Positions 57,830 through 64,000 of a stretch of 64,000 nt of DNA are shown here, in pieces. The position numbers and the translations under genes were made by a program. How positions within the stretch are numbered: the stretch's first letter is position 1; each line of letters begins with the position of its first letter. This DNA comes from Adiantum capillus-veneris (Eukaryota; Streptophyta; Polypodiopsida; Polypodiales; Pteridaceae). The stretch covers positions 74,424,910 through 74,488,909 of the forward strand of contig CM043960.1 in NCBI GenBank assembly GCA_014529385.2, given 5' to 3'. Under the pieces are notes generated by a model. It had not been told where the DNA came from, searched no databases, and was given only the letters and a program-made list of their open reading frames with translations.

Positions 57830-59410
57830 ATAGGAACATACTGAATATTTCCATCGTACTTTGGTCGGTAATAGCCCTCATTGGTCTCATGGTCGGTCCA
57901 TTTACCCTCAATAGCACATCATTTTTGCGGCCTAATCAGTTGTCCCTGTTGAGGTATCCTTTGCTCAGGTCCTCTCATAGGTGCTTTTTGCATATTGTTC
58001 ATCCTTTTGAGCATGTCTTATATGGTTGTAAGTGGTGCTCCAACAATTGTTCCCACTTGTGTATTTTTTGTGGATGTTGTTTTCTCACTCTAGGTATCCT
58101 TAGGGACATCTTCTTCATTGAAAATATCACAATTGTCTCCTAAGAGAAAGCATCTGAATACACACTCTTCTAGAGTTATGCTTCTTGCTATATAGTATAG
58201 CATGAAGTTCTTGTTTAGTAATCCTTCTAGAAACAATGACATTAATCTTTCTTCTACTCGTATTTCTAATTTTGGGCATCTTGTAATGTATTGCTTCATC
58301 CTAGTTGCACATCCCTAACATACTCGCCTTGTTTTTGTTTGAAGCTATACATTTGAGCCACTGTATTATGTTTGATCCTAGTTTTAGAACATGCAGCTAC
58401 AAATCCCATAGCTGATGTATTTAAATCCATGATTGACCTTGGTGGAATGTTTTCGAACCATGTCAAGGCTTTTCCTTCTAGAGTCATTCCAAATCCCTCA
58501 AATTGATGTGGAAATCAAATATGCCTTCTGTTCTTAGCATCTGCTTGAAGCTAGCTAAGTGGTCATATGGATCCCCAGATCCACTGTATTTTTTGACCCG
58601 TTTTTGAAAATCAGCTGGTTTGACACGTCTGTTTGGCTCAGCTCCAACTCTTCTTGCAGTTGGTCCTGTCTCGAGTCCTCCAAACCTATCTGCTGGAAAT
58701 AGTGACTTGTGTATCCCTGGATTAGCTTTAATGTCACTTGGTTTTCTTCGTGATGAGGAAGGTTTGGGTTTTCTAACATTGCTCCAAAAAGATCTCTCAC
58801 GGAGTTCTTCTCTTGGAATCAGATCATGTCCTTGTCCTAATATCCAATCTCTTATAGAGTACCCTTGGTATTTGGTCTGTTCTACCTCCTCAGAACTTAT
58901 CATAACAAAGTTATTGTTATAGAAATCCCTATATAGGTAAGATGGTAGATCTATGGAACCCTTGTCTTTGATTTTGAAGATATAGATGATCTTCATGGGT
59001 GTTAGCTGCTCTGATTTAGCATGAGAGGTCCATAAAAGATCTTTGATATTCCTATCCTCCCAACAATAGATTCCGATCCTAGGATTATCCGTGCTAAGCC
59101 ATTTCAAAGATTTCAGATCAACTTGATCGTATCCCTCAAGTTCTAAAGTCGGTGGACTTTCTTTTGCTCCCATATCTAGAATTATTGTATTTACTTCTAA
59201 CCCACATTTGTCTATCACATCAAGATTTTCAAATGTTACATATTGAGTCCCGTTTTTATCCATATATATTTTCCCTTGTTTGTTTGCCCTGATTTCCTTT
59301 TCAAACTCTATGCCATGGTCATCACTGCGAATGTCATACTCTTCATTAGGATCTAGGTAAACCTGAGCTCCATGGACATTAGTCTTATAAAAGGTGAGTA
59401 TGTGCTTATA
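57830..59410 (-). pseudogene. Element E gag, N-terminal half
   Basis: Upstream part reads YKTNVHGAQVYLDPNEEYD, then the long frame 58484-59263 (MDKNGTQYVTFENLDVIDKC, FQKRVKKYSGSGDPYDHLAS, FKQMLRTEGIFDFH). After frame changes: MTLEGKALTWFENIPP, YSFKQKQGEYVRDVQLG, MKQYITRCPKLEIRVEERLM and, close to the break, CAIEGKWTDHETNEGYY and GNIQYVP. It parallels the gag of element C domain by domain. The break at 57829/57830 is the insertion point of element F. Confidence 0.87.
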
Positions 59411-60175
59411 TCACACTGTTGTTTTTGTTCTTGACTGAGTCGAATAAGAAGACATTTCAATTGTTGAGTCTGAATAAATGTTTGAGACTTATTCAAATAT
59501 AGTGCCCAAGTGATCACCTTTATTCACACTCTCTTCGATGGATACCCTACCAACGGTCTCTCCAAATATGCCTTGATTTGCTAATATACGACCAGATCTA
59601 AGGTTCATATAGACTTGCTAAGCCTTGTATAGAGTACTTACCATTGGATTGAATTGTTATCCATTTTCCACTTGACCTGAATGCAACTCCTGTCAAGCTC
59701 TCAATTCTTTGCCTGCAACCTAGTTCCTATGTCATTTTTAACCAAGTTAGCAATTTTCTCTCAAAGAATGTACAATTTTTGCTAACTACTTCAATCTGAG
59801 CTAAGTGAGTCAGCAATTGAGATTTCTGGCTTCTACCCTTGCAAAGAGCTAATGGAATAATCTGCAACTTGGAAACTGAGTTAACATGTACTAATTTGGA
59901 CCCGATGGAACCCAAACTTGACCAGTGGCCTTGTATTATGTTGTTCTAACACTATACAAGATCAAAAGTCCAAAATCTTGTCTCTGGGGCTCAAAAGTAA
60001 ATAGTCTGATTACTTTTGCCATATTAAAACCTTGTTGTAGTCTCTGGACAAGTTTTACTCAATTTGAACAAGATTTGCAATTGTTTAGTGTCCGGAGACT
60101 CAGTTTTCAAGAATCTGGCTTAAGTCTCACTTTTGTGATCCAAATTTCACCAAATTTGATATGTGGAATCTACTT
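59411..60175. other. Probable leader of element E
   Basis: Upstream of gag on the minus strand; no coding domain. AT-rich. Confidence 0.45.
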
Positions 60176-60609
60176 GACATGCTTGACCTTGTGGTATACT
60201 CAATTGTGCAAAAATTCTCAATTTTGGAGCAGATGTAAATAATCACGATTACGTATGGGAGCTATCGATTAGTGTAATCGATAGCTCCAGCTCATGGATT
60301 ACAATATCCACTTGGCAAACAAGAGTTACATTATTCTCAATTTATCAAAAGAATAAGTTTTTTTACAATAAAGCTCTCGAAAAATGTTACATGACATGCT
60401 TGACCTTGTGGTATACTCAATTGTGCAAAAATTCTCAATTTTGGAGTAGATGTAAATAATCACGATTACTTATGAGAGCTATCGATTAGTGTAATTGATA
60501 GCTCCAGCTCATGGATTACAATATCCACTTGGCAAACAGGAGTTACATTATTCTCAATTTATCAAAAGAATAAGTGTTTTTACAATAAAGCTCTCGAAAA
60601 ATGTTACAT
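60176..60609. repeat. 217-bp tandem duplication with hairpin
   Basis: Copies 60176-60392 and 60393-60609 start gacatgcttgaccttgtggt. Copy 1 carries a perfect 14-bp inverted repeat with a 3-bp loop (60258-60288, GGAGCTATCGATTA / gtg / complement). Copy 2 has the same structure with two base changes. Confidence 0.9.
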
Positions 60610-60999
60610 GGTTTAGCTTGTTGTGCTAACATCACCACGCAAAAGTAGATGATGTGATAAAACCCAAACAGCTTTGGCTATATACAACCATAAAGAGCCA
60701 CGAACCGCTCACCAATATCTAATCCAACTAAGACTATCTCAAAATTGTGGTCTTGGTGGTCTCGTCCCGTGTGACCGCAAGACCACCCATATGCCTACCA
60801 CTTGCCACTGTAAAGGTCCGTTGAGTGCGGACTCAATCCAATTGCCACTAACTGTCTATTTAGTGCTTGCGTGACATTTTAGCCCTATTTTACAGGTTTC
60901 CCACCACAAAACCACTCACCGTCTCGGTGAGAGTAACACTATGGTGAAAAGAGACCCAAAAAGTCAGTATATGTGCAAACAGAAACTGAGAAGAGTAGT
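60610..60999. other. Unassigned interval
   Basis: No recognisable gene. It could include a 5' LTR of element E, but no matching copy is in the window. Confidence 0.35.
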
Positions 61000-61863
61000 G
61001 TGATCCTGCCAACCGAGAGAAAGAGTCGTCGCCACTACAGCACCTGAAGTATCCGCCTCTGGGGGAGGAGCCATCAAATTTATAGTGGGAGGTTGGTGCT
61101 GAGGAGCAAAGTGTACACCTTTCGTCGACTAACACAACCATGTCAGTGTGCACCAGAAAGGTCGTGCAAGGAACTCTCTATGTCGATTGCGTATGGGATA
61201 AAGAAGCCAACGTCTGAAACCCCTTGGCATAGTAGGTGTAGTGCTGAATCTCTAGCCGTATCCAACAAAAGTGTGTGTAGAGGATCCCATGAAATGGTCA
61301 GAGCTACCTGGCTGTACATATCGAATAGGAGCGTGTACCTATATTCCCTACCCTATCCAACCGTATCTCCTACTCCTTGGATCTTGAAATCCCATATCAT
61401 TGTGAAGTATAACTTTTTGAAGTCCTTGCATCTGATCTCGGAGGTCGTCAATGACTTTAGACTTTTCTTGCAATGCATGTCATAATGCAAAAATAGTAGC
61501 ATCTCTATTTGCAATCAGTCTCTCTGCGACACGCAAAGAGCCCTCCATAACTGCGTATGTAGCAGAGTGTCGCTGGTGAGTAGCCGCCAACCACTCTGTC
61601 CCAGGCTCAATGGTAGAAATGGCCTATCTAGACTCATGCAATATGTCTTTTGATAGCCGAAAAAGTGATGTAGAGTCCGAAATTGTAGAAGATCTTGTAT
61701 CAATGTCACGTGGAAGAGGGTTGGCAAGTGGCACTACTGGCGGTGGGGACTGGGTGCATGCCTCTCTGGAGAAGCAGAGACAGGTGGAGTGGCTACAAGA
61801 GGGATAGGTATAGGAGAAGAGGTTTTTACCATATACATATGGTAGTGATGTGTGTGAACACAC
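61000..61863 (-). pseudogene. Unidentified decayed ORF (Pro-rich, then coiled-coil)
   Basis: On the minus strand a frame starting near 61863 reads SPPPVVPLANPLPRDIDTRS and then, past one stop, EWLAATHQRHSATYAVMEGS, VAERLIANRDATIFALWHAL and QEKSKVIDDLRDQMQGLQKV, a helical, probably coiled-coil pattern. Further down it decays. I do not recognise the family; the style is that of accessory or gag-like ORFs of retroelements. Confidence 0.45.
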
Positions 61864-62050
61864 TTAGGACCACCATGCCATTTTTTTCCCTCTTTAGAAG
61901 TTTTTTTTCCCCGTGCATTGTATATACACTCATCACTCTAGGGCTATCTATCTTTCCATTGCACACTAAGTAAAACACTCTATTGTGTGCCTTGAGCTTC
62001 CTTCGTCTTCTCCAAGCTTTGTGTGTTTTCTTGCAACCCTAATTCCAACA
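61864..62050 (+). repeat. 3' part of the 5' LTR of copia element G
   Basis: Sequence ending in TCCAACA at 62050, two bases before the primer site. It contains a TATA-like stretch (tgtatatacac, about 61919-61929). The LTR start cannot be fixed because the second LTR is outside the window. Confidence 0.55.
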
Positions 62051-62052
62051 AT

Positions 62053-62065
62053 TGATATCATAGCA
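62053..62065 (+). promoter_or_regulatory. Decayed primer binding site of element G (tRNA-iMet type)
   Basis: TGATATCATAGCA differs at two positions from the canonical copia site TGGTATCAGAGCA and lies at the expected distance upstream of gag. Confidence 0.75.
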
Positions 62066-62432
62066 GATTGCATCCTCCCGGGCTTAATCGCGAACAGCTC
62101 CAGCACATGCCTGCTGACTTTCTTCGATTTCAATGAGATTTGGAGAGCGTTGGCAGGTCGAATTTTTTTTCAAATTCGGGCTCAAATTTCTCATCGGACT
62201 CATTTTGGCCTTCGTTTTCACTATAGGTAGTACTGCACATGCTATTTTGTCATTTTGTGTTGAATTTTTGTCAGTGTCATTTTTTGCATAACAGGTCCCT
62301 TACAGATTTCTACAGTTTGTTCTATATAGCATGTGTTGTTCTTGCTTTGTTTCTCCTCTTTTTGGGCAGTTTTGACATTAGGTGCAACATTTACCAAGGC
62401 TGACAACAACACGGATGCATTCAAGATGTTTG

Positions 62433-63420
62433 CTCCTGAGGATATAATGGATGGGGACAATAACCCTATGTGGTCTTACATGATGCAACATGTTCTTGTG
62501 TCAAAGTGCGTCTAGAATATTGTGCAGTGCATTGATGTACGTCCTAGTTCTGAGGATGTAGGCGATGTTGAGGATGTAGCAGGTCTTGCTGCAAGGATTG
62601 TTGCTTCTAGAGTTGTTTTGCCTACGATAGAACAAGCTCATTGGGATGTAAAGGATGCACAAGCTCATGCGTTGATTGCATTGTCTGTGAAGCGCACCAT
62701 TACTTCTCACATTCATTCATCAAAATCTGCAAAACAGGTTTGGGGTTATTTTGGCATGAGCCGCAATGAGGCAAAAATTGCATTGATGCGTAAAGACCTG
62801 GAGTCGAAGATTATGCATGAGGAAGATGATATGGACACTTTCCTTCCTGGTGTCAAGGATATCAATGAGAAATTTATTTCTGCAGGTGGTCATTTCATAC
62901 AGCTCCCTTGTGCAGACTGTTCTTGATGCCTTGCGAGACTCTTACCAGACTTTTGCTAGTACTTGGAGACTCATGACCCAAGGAAAACCTGAAGTTGTCA
63001 AGTTTGATGCATTCTGCACATTGCTATTGCAAGAGTCACTTTCTAGAAAAGCCAAGGCTGGACAGCGTGCAATTGAATAGGCTTTTACTGTTGCTCAAGG
63101 AAAGGGTGGTAACAGCAATGCAACCACTTCTTATGGTTTTTCTGTGAGTGGAAAATCGCCTATTCCTAATTCTTTTGCTGGCAACAATTCGTCTAGAAAT
63201 TCTAGTGATAAGGACAAAAAGAAGATGCATAGTCATTATTGTAAAGCTAATGATTACTTAATCAATCAGTGTCCTAAATTGAAGGCCAAAGAGGCTAAGA
63301 ATAAAGAGGGTACTTCCACTACAAATGCCGGTTCCACTACAAATGCAGCTATTGTTGAGTCTTCTGTGAAAGGAGACAGTGATGCTGATGTTGATGTAGG
63401 ATGGGCTTTTAGTGCAGAGT
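62433..63420 (+). pseudogene. Element G gag (copia type)
   Basis: Likely start near 62427-62433 (MFAPEDIMDGDNNPMWSYMM). A TAG at 62514-62516 interrupts it after VLVSKCV, where Trp is probable. The capsid part continues HALIALSVKRTITSHIHSSK, KQVWGYFGMSRNEAK and MRKDLESKIMHEEDDMDTFL. A frame change near 62890 leads to VLDALRDSYQTFASTW and LLLQESLSRKAK. A decayed zinc knuckle HYCKANDYLINQCPKLKAK is at about 63235-63290. Matches the UBN2-type copia gag pattern. Confidence 0.86.
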
Positions 63421-64000
63421 GTACCTATAATCCTGCTGCCCATGATGCATGCATGTCAGTTGTTTGTAGATTCACATGTGTGGTATTTTGACAGTGGTGC
63501 TACAAAGCACATTACCTCACATCGTGATTTGTTCACCTCTCTTGAGTCTGTTCCCTCATGGAAATTCAGTCAACAATGCCTCTTATCCGGTTCAGGGAGT
63601 TAAAGAGATTGTGCTTACTGCTGCAAGTGGAATTTCTTTTACAATTGTTGATGCACTTTCTATACATGGGATCAAGAAGAATCTTTTGTCTATATCTGCA
63701 CTTGCTAGACTTGGTCTTGTAGTCAAATTTATGGATGACAGATGTACAGTTCATGATCTCAATTTTGGTGATGAAATTGTTGCATCTGGCCTTTTGTGTC
63801 CTGGGTTGTATAAGCTCACTTTGTGTGACAAGTGTGGGTAAAATTTTGCGAATGTATTTGAAGATTCAAGGTTTGTTTCAGATGCAAAACTGTGGCATGC
63901 ACGTTTTGGGCATCTGAATTTTGCTAGTTTGTTGCGTTTGCTGAAATCTGATATGGTTGCTTCTTTGTTGCCTCTTGAATCACCTGTCAAACATGCTTGT
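63421..64000 (+). pseudogene. Element G protease and pre-integrase domain (partial)
   Basis: The protease active site HVWYFDSGATKHITSH lies at about 63475-63520, the classic copia motif. After a frameshift near 63565 the frame reads IHGIKKNLLSISALARLG, typical of the copia protease end. Past a stop at 63839 the pre-integrase motif LWHARFGHLNFASLLRL follows at about 63890-63940. The gene continues outside the window. Confidence 0.9.

Larger units (their letters stand above)
62053..64000 (+). mobile_element. Element G: Ty1/copia retrotransposon, 5' part only
   Basis: Primer site, gag, protease and pre-integrase domain in copia order on the plus strand, running off the right edge. The gene order (protease and integrase before RT) distinguishes it from the gypsy elements. 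Confidence 0.88.

Noticed and set aside
61985-62230. ORF in the LTR/leader of element G
   Set aside because: It spans the LTR end and primer site, so it is not a gene.

Overview
This is a stretch of a land-plant nuclear genome made almost entirely of transposable elements inserted into one another. I find no intact host gene. The evidence for a plant is a CACTA element with TNP2/TNPA genes, Ty3/gypsy and Ty1/copia elements with plant-type primer sites (initiator-Met and Asp tRNA), a dual-RNase-H Tat-type gypsy element, and a captured plant-specific HIPP (metal-binding, isoprenylated) gene fragment. The polyprotein style of elements A and C reminds me more of ferns, lycophytes or bryophytes than of flowering plants, but that is memory, not a search.

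Layout. 60-1400: satellite of about 159 bp. 1772-2050: 29-bp minisatellite. 2390-6545: decayed minus-strand gypsy element B. 6546-14728: minus-strand gypsy element A with a long 5' LTR and a truncated 3' LTR. 14729-16480: microsatellites and a possible LINE tail. 16500-59410: a matryoshka. The gag gene of a gypsy element (E, minus) is split at 17156/57830 by a 40.7-kb block with a near-perfect 5-bp target duplication. That block is a copia element (F, minus). Its 3' LTR holds a complete 8.2-kb CACTA element (17237-25421). Its gag is split by a complete 20.4-kb gypsy element (C, plus, 25856-46301), which itself carries a 1.3-kb inverted-repeat element (33764-35083). Its 5' part holds a complete 9.3-kb Tat-type gypsy element (D, minus, 47167-56486). 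Both split gag frames read through when the insertions are removed on paper. 60176-60609: tandem duplication in the E leader. 61000-61863: unidentified decayed ORF. 62050-64000: start of a copia element (G, plus) running off the window.

The most unusual content is in element C. It has a second retropepsin-like domain after the integrase, two integrase zinc-binding modules in a row, a long coiled-coil ORF before the 3' LTR, and ten copies of a 20-bp palindrome in its two non-coding arms. The CACTA element carries a decayed copy of a HIPP gene with its metal-binding cysteines and terminal CaaX box still readable. Nearly all retroelement genes carry stops or frameshifts, so they are described as pseudogenes.
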